Part shown: piece by piece, positions 47,439-58,645 of the stretch
Position numbering within the stretch: position 1 is the stretch's first letter
Layout of the letters: every line of letters begins with the position of its first letter
Source: Garcia nutans
Lineage: Eukaryota; Streptophyta; Magnoliopsida; Malpighiales; Euphorbiaceae
Assembly: GCA_947685225.1 (NCBI GenBank)
Contig: CANTUV010000015.1
Span: 9,238,001-9,302,000, forward strand
Direction: 5' to 3'
Length of the DNA: 64,000 nt
Notes under the pieces: generated by a model
The model's database searches: none
Seen by the model: only the letters and a program-made list of their open reading frames with translations
What the model was told of the DNA's origin: nothing
Position numbers and translations under genes: made by a program

Positions 47439-48560
47439 ATGCCAAGAACTAAAACTGTCTCACACCACAAGAAGAAGAAATCTAATACCGAAGGAGCTTC
47501 TTCCTCTTCCTCAACTTTATCTTTAAAGAGGGCAACTCTTTTGGCTCGGGGTTTTTTCCCGACAAGGTATGTGAATGATGAATCTCTAGATGCTTTGCAA
47601 ATTAGAACTGCTTTTTATAGATATGTGCAATATCTGGGGTGGGAGACTCTAATATCATTGAGACCTTTGCAGTTTGAGGAGCTTACCCTAGAATTTTTGA
47701 CAACTCTTAAGGTGGAAAGAGATGATAAGAAAATCTGCAGGAGACTGTTGTTTAAATTAATGGGTAGATCATTTGTGCTTACTATTGATCAGTTGAATGA
47801 TATCTATGGTTTTCATCAGCATGGGGAAAGATCGATATCCAAAGATTTTAGACAATAATTTGCTTGGGGAGCCTTAGGCTCGGGTACTTATGTGGCCAAA
47901 TTGGCCAAAGCATCTAAATTACAAAACCCTACTTTGAGATATTTGCACAGGTTTATGTCATGTGGGTTCTTTGCTCGGAAGGAGAGCCCGGGTGTGGTTG
48001 AGTCGAGTGAGTTATTTTTCTTGGATTGTGTTTTGAATGAAATGAATATTAGTGCCGGCTATTGGTTAGCCGATATTTTTGACACTGTAGCTAATAAAAG
48101 GAGGGGGGCTATTTGTGTTGGAGGATTGATCACTACATTAGCAGTAGCCCTGGTTGAGGATTTTGACCCGAGTACTACTCGGATGACCCGTATTTTGGGT
48201 AATGATTCCTTGGATTTAGCTACCCTTGAGAAGATGCACATGTTGGTGCATAGGAGAGGGACTTTTGTGATGCCTTCAGCTGAGCCTGAAGCACCGGGGG
48301 ACAGGCAGAAGAGAGCCCGGGTTGAAGAGGAGTCCGACTCGGATTCTTTAGGTCTAGATGAGGATGCTCTGGTCTCGGAACATCAAGAGGTACTTCTGAG
48401 GATTGACGCCCTGGAAGGCAAAGTGGATTGCCTGGATAGCAAGGTGGACCGTAACCATGCTGAGATCTTACAGCAGATGGAACAGATTAACAGTAACCTT
48501 GCGACGATCTTGAGTCTCCATCCCTCAGCTGCATCATCTTCCCGCCCACATTTTCCATAG
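47439..48560 (+). pseudogene. Athila 3' ORF (ATHILA ORF-1 family, env position), one stop
   Basis: The ATG at 47439 (MPRTKTVSHHKKKKSN) opens a 373-codon frame interrupted only by TAA at 47856-47858. Visible parts are a basic/Ser-rich N-terminus, FPTRYVNDESLDALQI and FYRYVQYLGWETLISL with LQFEELTLEFLTTL (the wording of the ATHILA ORF-1 family), a middle with CGFFARKESPGVV, an acidic patch (EEESDSDSLGLDED) and a C-terminal heptad-like segment (LLRIDALEGKVDCLDSKVD) that may form a coiled coil. I see no signal peptide or membrane segment, so an envelope role is not supported by sequence. TTTTTCAG at 47423-47430 looks like a splice acceptor just before the ATG. The function of the family is unknown. 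Confidence 0.8.
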
Positions 48561-48812
48561 ATTTTCAGTCCTTGCTTTATTTTATTTAGTGTACTTTTGT
48601 TTTATTTTTTGTTTTTGTTTTAATGTTAACGTTTTGTATTTGGATATTTTATTTTTATATTGTACTCTTATTTTTGAACTTTTGTGTTTGTGATGGAAAG
48701 CTAGGATTTTGCCTCACCAGGTACGACGGAAGACAGGTTGTCCTGTTACTCTTTTTATTTATTATTCTTGTTTTACATTGAGGACAATGTAAATTTTAAG
48801 TGTGGGGTACTC
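48561..48812 (+). other. Athila 3' non-coding segment with PPT-like phrase
   Basis: Non-coding. It contains GAGGACAATGTAAATTTTAA and then GTGTGGGGTA at 48800-48809, closely matching the polypurine context before LTR 2. It is interrupted at 48813 by a solo LTR. Confidence 0.6.
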
Positions 48813-51223
48813 TGTAATATCCTCATATATGGTCTAGAAGTTTTGATTATGTTATTGTTATTGTTGTTATTGTTGTTGTTGTTATATTGGATTGTATATA
48901 TATGTTAATTGCAAGAGAAAAGAAATTGGGAAAGAAAATAGGGTTTAGAGAGAATGGTATATGTTGTGTATATGATGATATATATAACATATAAATGGGT
49001 CAAAGGAAGAGTCAAAGGAAAAGAGATATTTTTGTGTTGAGTGTGTAATTACTTAAATGGGCTTATATGAGACAAAAGGTGAGTTATATGGTTAAGGGCA
49101 TTGAGGTAATTTACCTTTAGAAATCTCTTGGTGGAGATTAAAAGATGGAAAAGTGTTTGACTTGTGGTTATTTTGTTTTCTTTTCATTTTGGGTGCCGGT
49201 GATTGAAGGAGAGAAAGAGGAAGAGAAGTGTTCTTGATGCTAGAGTTCAATTGAAGAGGCAATCAAAGAGTTTGGTTAGAGATTTGTGAAATTTCTTCAT
49301 CTAAGGTAAGAAATCTCTTGTTTTCCTTTGTAAAATTTGAAGTTATGTTTAAAGTGAAGTGTGATTTGTTGATGTAATGATTTGGTGTATTTGATATGTG
49401 TTTGCAAGTGTTAGAATTGATTTAAAGTTAAAAATTGGAATTGGTGTTGGTTTGGTTGTGATTATGGAAAAATAAGTGAAGATTGATAGTGGAAAATCAA
49501 GAGTAAAGTTTGAGTTAGGGTTTTGAGATGGTTTGTGTTCAAATGTGTTGTTTAAGTGGTTATTGTGATGAATATGTGTTATGACATGAGTTATATCCAT
49601 TTGAGTGAGTTTGTGTTGGGAATTATATGTTAAAATGCATTTGGAAGAGGGTTGGTTACATTTAGGGTTTATGCATGAGAGACACGTAATTTGGGGCGGT
49701 CGCTATTATTCAAGTGCGGTCGCGACTTAGGTAGGGCTTCTGGCCGCGAAACCTACTGTAATAAGGTTTCATCTTGTAATTGTATGGGGCGGTCGTATTC
49801 AGGTGAGGCGCGACCGCTAGAAAGGTTCTGTTCACCTTATTGGAAGCAATCTAATCCTACAACAAGATTCTCAAATACATGTTAAATAGATCATCCATTT
49901 GAGTTGTCAAGGATCAAAATAGATATCATTTGTCTAACATCATTGTTGAATCATGAAATGTGAGATGATATGGAATTGATAATGCATATGATATTACATG
50001 AATAAGGTTATGTATTGTGTATTGTGAGGCTTGTGAATGGTGATGTGTATTATGAATAATGTACTTTGAAATGTGATACTAATAATGCTATATATACAAT
50101 ATGAATTGAGATATGAAATGCTATAAAGCCATTGTGATTGGCTATGATGATATAATTGAATGATGTATGGCATGTTTGCCAAATTGATGAGAAAGATTGA
50201 GAAAGAGTTTGATAAAGAGAATAATGAAATAAGTGTATGTTTAATATGATATTCAGTTTCAGAGTTCTGGTTTTGGAGGCATGCCTATTTAATGAAAGTT
50301 AACAGTCTTGCCGGGTTGAGGATCTCTTCAAATTGAGTTGAATTGAGGTCCAAGAGACTGGGTCTGTTACACTATGATAATTGATATTATGAAATATTAG
50401 ATTTGTAACAGTCTTGCCGGGTTGAGGATCTCCTCGAGTTAGATGAGTTGATGATCCAAGAGACTGGGTCTGTTACACTATCCATGGATAGAGATATATA
50501 TGTATATGTTGCCTACGGGCGTGATAATGGTGTTTATGAACTAAAGCAGTAACTCTGAATTCTGAATATCGTATTAAATACTTGATGGGCCCATAGGTGT
50601 CTAGGTTTTATGTATAACATAAATGTTGTTCTAATGTAATGAAATGTTAATATTACTTATATGATGAAGCGGACTATTCACGGAATATTGTTTGTTGAGT
50701 ATGATCTTTACTAATTGTGTGTGTATCATTGATGTTGATTTATTAATACAAATGTGAAACATTGCATTGCACTAAAGCATAACATTAGCATGAATTGTCT
50801 TACTAAGCCCTTGGCTTAGCGCGATAGTGTTTAATCGCGCAGGTAATAGAGTTGAACCCGAGAGCTCTTTTAGACCGAGTGAGAGTAGACATTGAAGAGT
50901 TGATTTTGGGAACTTAAAGATCAGAGGAGATTTGCCAATCATGTATAACTCTTTTATATTTTGTAAAGATTTTGTTTATATTGTAAATATATATGTAATG
51001 ATAAATATGTACTCAAATGTTTTCATATGTGTAAATATTTTATAACTTCCGCTGTGTACTACTTAAATATATTTATATATCTATAATGTATATTGAGAAA
51101 GATGATGGTATTATATAAAAATGTTTTGAATGTTGATGAAAAGCCGTAGCACTCCTATATTCGGTGCACATATGCTACATTGTGGTGTTGTAGTGTGTGT
51201 GTACTGAATGTGGGGGTGTTACA
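48813..51223 (+). mobile_element. Solo LTR E (2.41 kb) inside the Athila element
   Basis: It starts TGTAATATCC and ends GGGGGTGTTACA, with perfect TACTC duplications at 48808-48812 and 51224-51228. It is the same family as LTRs A-D but in the opposite orientation (GCGCAGGTAATAG module at about 50838). A copy-specific ~106-bp tandem pair (AACAGTCTTGCCGGGTTGAG) lies at 50301-50480, and GC-rich phrases GCGGTCGC/GCGACCGC at 49694-49825. Since it sits in a ~1 percent diverged Athila, the family was active recently. No coding potential. Confidence 0.9.
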
Positions 51224-52559
51224 TACTCTTTAAGCTTTCCTTTAATTCTTGTTTTGCTTATTGTGGTTGTTTTGTTTATTGTGTTTGTTGTGCATGGCAT
51301 AATTGTTGAAAATTTATTGATCTTTTCTTTAATTCTAGCATTATAGTTGAGACTTTGGTATCAGCATAGAAATGAGCATTTGAATTCATTCGGGATTAAT
51401 TTTCGCATTCTGCAATTCATGACATATAAATCTTTGTGTACCCACCTGTGTGAGTTTTGAGCCTCATAAAATTTGATATTTTTGTCAATTGATTTTCTTT
51501 TCTTAAGTGTGCACCTTCATGATGTTGCATCTCTAGAGTTTGCTTTTGCATACTTATTGAACTCACATTATGATTTAATCTCAAGTTTTAAAATGATGAA
51601 GGCAAATTAGGTTAGCCCCTTTAGCTTGAAGAGACTTCCCTTTATATTGATTTCCTTAGTGAGCCAAGTTGAGCCATTGACCGTTTCTTGTTTGATTAAC
51701 ACAATTCTCAACTTAACATGTTCTTATTATCATCATACCTATGCATTAAGGAATGGAGTTTTATGATTTGACAATAGGGTAGTTTATTTCAAGTGTGGGG
51801 TAAGTAAAAAAAAAAAATATGGAATTCCTAATTGAGGGTTGAAATGCATACTTTGCATATTGTATTTGATTAAGAGTCATTATTCTTTTCCTCTACATTT
51901 TAAGCTAGATGTTCCATGTAAGTTTATACTTTGTATATATATATTAAAAAAAAATAAACTAAATAAAAAAAAAGAAAAAGAAAAAGTGAAAATAAAAAAA
52001 AACAGAGATATATATATACAAAGTTCATATATTTTCTAGCCTTAGAGGAATTTTGACTCGTGTACTTTTCTTTTAGTGTGCAAGTATGTAAGATTATTAA
52101 GGGTTGGTGAGTATGCTATTTGAAGGAGTTATGAATTTCTTAGCAAGAGTAGTGTCTAATTTAGATACTCCATTTCTTGATGCTCCAGCTTAAATGTCTT
52201 TTCTCACACCTTACCTTAGCCCCATTACATCCAAATAAAAGTCCTTCGGATTATTTCTTGAGAAAATCAGTGAGGGAGATTGGATAATTAAGCAAGTTTA
52301 TGGCAGTATGCACTCATGAGTGGTATGAGTGATTAACCTTTGAAATCGAGTGAAACACTTAGTTGAGAGATAAGATTTGTATGTTTGGATTAATGAATGA
52401 GTTAAGAAAATCCTTGATTGAAGGAAATTGCAATTATTTATGTCTGACTCTTTAAGTATTTCATCTATATGCTGGAATTTTAGTTAAGGTTGTTTGAGTT
52501 TTTAATTTATGCCATGTGAATTTGCTTGAGGACAAGCAAAGTTTTAAGTGTGGGGTAGT
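51224..52559 (+). other. Athila 3' non-coding region up to LTR 2
   Basis: It continues the Athila interior after the solo LTR. No coding frame of note. GTGTGGGGTA phrases occur at about 51793 and 52549; the second directly abuts the LTR and acts as the polypurine tract (AAGTGTGGGGTAGT). Confidence 0.7.
52545..52559 (+). promoter_or_regulatory. Polypurine tract before Athila LTR 2
   Basis: AAGTGTGGGGTAGT immediately precedes TGTTTTATTAG, the LTR start. Confidence 0.75.
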
Positions 52560-54278
52560 TGTTTTATTAGTTTTTGTTATAGTTTTGTGTCTTGTTTGTT
52601 ATGTTAATTATTGTTTTATTTAGGTATTTTGTTAGTTTTAATTGGTTTGTTTAGTGTTTTCTTTAATTGTGTAGTTTTAGTTTATTTCTGTGTTTCTGTC
52701 ATTTTTGATTTAATTTTTAGTATGTGTTTATGTTTTGTTGGATATTGTTTATTTAATTATTGTTTAAGTTTTGTTTGCCAGTTTTGTGTAAGGTTAAAAC
52801 AGCAAGGAAACAAATTGAAGATGAAATGGGCAGTAGCTGACACAGGCAGAGGACACGGCCACGTCACTGGCCGTGTCCCATACCAAGATTAAATTGAAGA
52901 GCAAGTCCCAGTAGCAGACACAAGCAAGGGACACGGCCAAGTCATGTGGCCGTGTCCCTCCAAAGAAGAGCAACACGGCCAAGTCACCTTGACTTGGCCG
53001 TGTCTCACTTGATACCAAAGGAAAGGAAGATCAAAAATTAAATAGAAGCGAACACAGGCAAGGGACACGGCCAAGTCACTGGCCGTGTCCCTCCAAAGTG
53101 ATCTAACACGGCCAAGTCAAGCCTCATCTGGCCGTGTCACTCAACCAAAGAAGAAAAGAAGAAATTCTTAAGCAGTAGGTGACACATGCAAGGGACACGG
53201 CCGTGTCACCTGGCCGTGTCCCTCCAACAAGCTCTCACATGGCCGTGTCCCTCATCACTTGGCCATGTCCCTCATGAACTAATCACGCACCGAATTTTAA
53301 AGCGGACGTTTCGTATAAAAGGAAAGAGTGAAGCTAGGTTAAAGACTATTGATGATTTGGAGAATTGTTTTGAGCTGTCAGAGAGAGTGAAGTTAGGGTT
53401 TAGCTTGTTTTCTTGATTTTTGATTTCACTTTTGAATACCTTAGATTAGATTAGATTGCTCTAGCCATTGTTTCATCCTTCTTGCAAGATTCGAACAAGA
53501 GATTATTCAGAAGCTTCAAGGAGTTGTAACTTGGTTTTGTTCTTGAACTTATTCTCTTTATTTTTATTGAATGGATATTATCATGTCTATTTCGATTTCT
53601 TTAAACATTAATGAGATGAATATGTTTGATTGCATTATGAACTAATTTGATCTAGTCTAGGGTTTGTATGGAACTGCTATGATTGTATGAATTGGTTGTT
53701 AGTCTTAACTCAATTATTTCTTTAAGCCTTTATTGAATGAATTATTGCTAATATATAATTGATTGGCCACCAATTGTGTGTTTTAAGGTATTAGATAATG
53801 AATCGAGAGATGAAGTCTAATGCTGGAACAATTCAATTAAGGAATTAGGTGAATTAGAGATATAACCTATTAAAAAGATTATTTCAATTATAACAAGATT
53901 AGTTGTAAGAGGTTTGAATGCGAGAGCTTATTTCCTTGACTCAATTAATTAAGTTGTTTGAGATTTAATCTTAGAAATTAAATTAGTTAAGTGGAATAAC
54001 CGTTCATACATATGAGTAGTAAAGAAGTGCAAACTCTAGACCCTTTTATCAAGTGAATAAAACATCAGCTTTTATTTACATTTATCGTATTAAACTTCAA
54101 TTAAACCTTTTCATTACTTAGCATTTTAAATTTCTTTAATTACTTGTTACTTTTAATTTGATAATCAATTACCCACTTTGGCTTCCTTGTGAGACGACCT
54201 TGGGGCGATCACCTTTGCTACAGCTACCTCGTATACTTGCGAGTGACGCTTTGTGGTAGAGTTAATTAGAGCGCAACA
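52560..54278 (+). mobile_element. Athila LTR 2, shared between two internal regions
   Basis: It is nearly identical to LTR 1 (by eye about 20 substitutions and one 1-bp deletion). A single element should end here with an AGTAC duplication. Instead the sequence runs into another PBS and gag, so this LTR is the right LTR of the first unit and the left LTR of the second. The hairpin cluster is at 52851-53275 and the TATA box at 53314-53320. Confidence 0.9.
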
Positions 54279-54284
54279 AGTTTT

Positions 54285-54302
54285 TGGCGCCGCTGCCGGG
54301 GA
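54285..54302 (+). other. Primer-binding site (tRNA-Asp type), second copy
   Basis: The same TGGCGCCGCTGCCGGGGA as the first copy, six bases after LTR 2. Confidence 0.9.
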
Positions 54303-54419
54303 GGCTAATTGGCGTAATTGTTTATTTAAAAAAATATATTTTAGATTATTTTTCATTGTTTTCATTTTATTTTATTTGTCTTTTGATTTTGATATTTCTT
54401 TTTCTAGAAATTTTTGTTT

Positions 54420-56024
54420 ATGCAAGGCAGGAGATCACTCGAAGGAGAGCTACATCCTTTTATTCAAGAAATTCAGAGAGTGAAAAGGAGCAGAGAAGAG
54501 TTTGAGCTCTACACCGGATTTGATACTTCAGAAGAGGACATTTCTGATTTTGAGTCAGAATCTGCACAATCAGTTAAAATGGCTGAAGAAAGACAAAGAA
54601 CCATGAGAGATTTTGCTAGACCTGTCATTGGGACTTCCACTTCTTGCATAAGACTGACAGACGCAGCAAGGAACTATGAGTTGAAGAACATTCACTACAA
54701 CATGCTGCCATCATTCTATGGAGTTCCAAATGAAGATCCTTTGAATTTTATTCGGGATTTCTACTCCACCCTCAACACTTTTCCTTTGGGAGGACTAACA
54801 GAAGATCAGTTGAGGATGAGATGTTTCCCTTATACTTTGAAGGATAGGGCAAAGAGCTGGCTCATGATGTTGCCTAAAAATTCACTGACAACTTGGGAGC
54901 AAGTTTATAACAAGTTCATGGGCAAGTTCTATTCGCACCAAAAGACAGCTGAGTTGAGAGGGAAGATTGCTACATTCTCTCAGTTTGAAGGAGAGCCATT
55001 TCATGAGGCTTGGGACAGATTCAAGATGCTATTGATCCAGTGTCCACATCATCACTACCCACTTCAACTCCTTAATCAATTTTTCTATGATGGTCTCATC
55101 CAGCAATTTCAGAACACTGTTGATAATGCAGCTGGGGGAGCCATGGGAGAAAAGACAGCTGATGAGACTTATGAAATCTTTGAGATGTTAGGAGCTAATT
55201 CTCAACAAAAGAGTGTAAGGGGAAGAAGTAAAGGGGTGAATCAATTGGAAGCAAATACTGAAATGGTTAGTCAAATAGCTGAGTTGACAAGGCAGGTTCA
55301 GATGCTAAACATGAAGAACAATATTTCTTCATCTACTCAAGAAGTGTGTGGAATCTGTGGGACATTTGGGCATGGAGCAAATATATGTCCCTCTGCATAT
55401 GAGTCTTTTGGGAATGAAGCTGAGCAAGTTAATGCTATGGGGGGATTTCAACCAAGAGCCAGGAATGATCCTTACTCCAACACTTACAATCTTGGTTGGA
55501 GGAGTCACCCCAATTTTTCCTGGACAACAAATAATGCTCAACAGCCCTTCCATTTGCTCCAGAGACAGAACCAACAACAGGGCCAATCCTCAAATCAAGG
55601 TCAGCCTAAGAGAGAGAGTTTGGAGGAAAGCTTACAGGCTTTTATCTAAGTCAGTGCTAAAAATTAGGAGATGAACAACAAGAGGCTGGATTCCTTGGAA
55701 GCATCTTTTAAGAAGGTGGAGACCCAAGTGGGGCAACTTGCACAACAGATGTAGATTCAACAAAAGGGGAAGTTCCCAAGTCAACCTGAGCAGGCACAAG
55801 TAGTGACTGTTCTTAGGAGTGGCAAGGTAATTAATAATAATGTTGAAAATAACTCTGTGAATGCATGTGAGAAAGAAAAGAAAAAGGAAGGAGAATTAGA
55901 GAACAAAGGTGCTGAAGAAGGATCAATGGAGAAGTCCCCTACACCAGATTTGCACAAGGCAAGCAATCCATACCGGCCACCTATACCATTCCCTAGCAGG
56001 TTGAAGGATGATAAAAAAAAATAA
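54420..56024 (+). pseudogene. Second Athila gag copy, three premature stops
   Basis: Colinear with the first gag from the ATG at 54420, including the gag domain and the CGICGTFGHGANIC knuckle. The frame stops at TAA 55647-55649 (CAA in copy 1), with further TAG at 55665-55667 and 55752-55754. The downstream linker with NPYRPPIPFPS is intact up to the nine-A run. Confidence 0.9.
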
Positions 56025-57446
56025 GCAGTTTTCAGATATCTTCAACATGCTATCTAAGGTAAGTATCAACTTACCCTTACTTGAAGCAATTAAGAACATG
56101 CCGGCTTATGCTAAATTCTTCAAAGAACTGAATACCAAGAAAAAAAGGTATGAGCCGAATGAAAAGGTGATAGTTTCTGAGGTAGCTAGTGCTGTTTTGC
56201 AACATAAACTACCTCCTAAGCTAAAGGATCCTGGAAGCTTTATTATTCAAATTGCTATGGGGAATGGAAAATGTACTGATGGCATGTGTGATTTGGGAGC
56301 TAGTGTGAATTTAATGCCTTACTCTGTGTACCTTGACTTAGAATTAGGGGAACTTAAGCCAACAAAAATGGTGTTGCAATTAGCTGATAGATCTCTTAGA
56401 TTCCCGAAAGGGGTTATAGAAGATGTGTTAGTTAAAGTTGGTGGTTTGATAGTACCTGTGGATTTCATTGTTCTTGACATGGAGGTAAGTAATTCTTTAC
56501 CATCTGCACACACCATTTTGCTGGGTAGACCTTTTATGGCGACTACCAATACTTTGATAGATGTTAAGAATGGAAAATTATCAATGACTGTTTTGGGACA
56601 AACTGTGGAATTTTATATTTTTAACACTTCTCCTATTCCTACAACTACTTTATATGAGGATTGTTCTTTCATTGATTGTGTTGATGCAGTTGTTTCAGAT
56701 GTTTTCTTGCAGACAGGTTCCTCTGATAAATTGGAGCTGGCATTGACTTTGGATAGTGATTTGGAAATTTTTGATGCAGAAATAGCCAGTTGTCTCGAGA
56801 CCTTAGGAAGTGCTGAAGTAGAGGAACTTAAGGAGGAGCCAGTTTGTGAACCTTCACCCATTGAAAAAGAAGAGAAGAACCCCTCACTAGAGTTAGAGTT
56901 GAAAGAGTTACCTAAGAACCTAAAATATGCGTTTTTAGGAGATCACAACACTTTACCTGTGATAATATCTAGTGAACTTAGTGAAGGGGAGGAGATGAGG
57001 TTGGTGAGTGAGCTTAAAAGATTAAAGAGAGCAATAGGATGGGGATTGAGTGACATTAAGGGTATTAGCCCTTCCATGTGCATGCATAGAATCATTTTAG
57101 AAGAGGGCGCTAAACCTGTGAGGGAGACCTAAAGGCGACTTAACCCAAATATGAGTGAAGTGGTTAAGAAGGAAGTGCTCAAATTGCTGGATGAAGGAGT
57201 AATATATCCAATTGCTAATAGTGAGTGGGTGAGCCCAGTACATGTAGTTCCTAAGAAATCTGGAATCACTGTGGTGAAAAATGAGAATAATGAATTGGTT
57301 CCTACTAGGACTACTACTGGGTGGAGAATGTGCATTGATTATAGGAAGTTGAACAATGCTACAAAGAAAGATCATTTTCCTCTTCCTTTTATTGATCAGA
57401 TGTTAGATAAACTTTCTGGACACTCACATTATTGTTTTCTGGATGG
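56008..57446 (+). pseudogene. Second Athila pol copy, truncated within RT
   Basis: It matches the first pol from its ATG through protease (DLGAS) into RT. A TAA at 57130-57132 (CAA in copy 1) breaks the frame. The match ends at 57446 in HYCFLDG, and the next base belongs to unrelated DUF7745-type sequence. RT core, RNase H, integrase and the third LTR are missing. Confidence 0.9.
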
Positions 57447-57513
57447 TGAAGAATGATCTGGTGAAGAATTTTCTTCATTCAGCTCATGCTGTCATTAATT
57501 ATTACATTTAACC

Positions 57514-58635
57514 ATGACCGAGGCCAATTTGAAAAAGGTGAAGAATTTTTTCAAAAACATCAAGGAAACACACTGGAAGCAAATTCATGATCTCAACTCA
57601 ATTTCTTGAAATGCTTTCAAAATGTCAAATTGGACCAACCATTTTACATGCCATGTCTTCCTTTTAGGATGTGAAAACTAGGACTTTTAAGATAAAAAAA
57701 CTTTGAAATTTGTCTTATGATTGAAGAATTTGAAGCCATTCTTGGATATCCAACCAATCAACTAATGACATTACCCATACTGACTTCCAGAACTCATCAA
57801 AAGCTGCAGATATTGTTTCAATTGTCAAAACCTGAAGTCTTGTAATTGACTAGAGGTGAGAAAATCCTGCTTGGTCCCTTGATCAATTTTTATACTTCCC
57901 ATTTGGCTCTGACCAAAGCTTAGGGACGTATATTTTGTTTATGTTTACTTGGTCAATTCTTGCTTGTTTCTGCTGATGGTGATATTGGTCCGCGAGTACT
58001 GGACATCGTGGACCAAATGGAAGGAGGACTTTCACCAGCACCCATGATCTTAGTTGAAATCCTAATTAGGTTGGACCAATTCAAAGTAGAATCTTCGAGG
58101 AGGTTAGATGGGAGTCCTTTATTGCTTCAGGTAATTACCTAAACTGTCCTTTTGGGTTTTTAATTTTTTCATTGCTCTAATTTTTGCCTAGTCCACCCTT
58201 GTGGATTTTCAACCTAGCATACCTCTTTTTTTTTTTTTTTTTAAAAGCATGTCTATTCTTTTACAGATCTGGCAACATGAGCATCTTTACTTACTCGACA
58301 TCCCGTCTGTGGACTTAATCAAATATCTGCCATGACATCATTCTGCCAGAAAATTACTCCACCCTACTTCCTCAAATGCTAATTGGATCGACTGGATTCG
58401 CTTACGAGCTGTGATTAACATCCATTGGTTGGTACCTTAATGGAAGATTTCTCATGTCATCATTCGAACATATATGATGTATGTGCCTTTTGCTGCTCTT
58501 CGTCGAGGCACTTGCTATGATCCTCATCATCTTGATAGCCAGTATGAAGCCGAGCCTCAAAGTTATGAATTTACTCCTGATTTGGACATGCCTCGTCTGA
58601 TTCAAGCCTTCTTGGATCGACTAAAGCAAAGCTGA
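57514..58635 (+). pseudogene. DUF7745-like (transposon-associated) gene, decayed, with one intron
   Basis: The ATG at 57514 gives MTEANLKKVKNFFKNIKETH. After shifts and stops come IEEFEAILGYPTNQL, GPLINFYTSHLALTKA, then DIGPRVLDIVDQMEGGLSPAP and RLDGSPLLLQ (exon end 58130). A clean 136-bp intron (GTAATT...TTACAG, 58131-58266, with an 18-T tract) separates IWQHEHLYLLDIPS, then FAALRRGTCYDP and LDMPRLIQAFLDRLKQS. The order and wording match DUF7745 proteins, which are numerous in plants near transposons and related in style to PMD proteins. Function unknown. The 3' end is cut by the LTR at 58646. Confidence 0.65.
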
Positions 58636-58645
58636 CCTACACGCT

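Noticed and set aside
58402..58605. Minus-strand frame opposite the DUF7745-like exon
   Set aside because: The plus strand gives family-like text across the intron, while the minus frame has no recognisable content.
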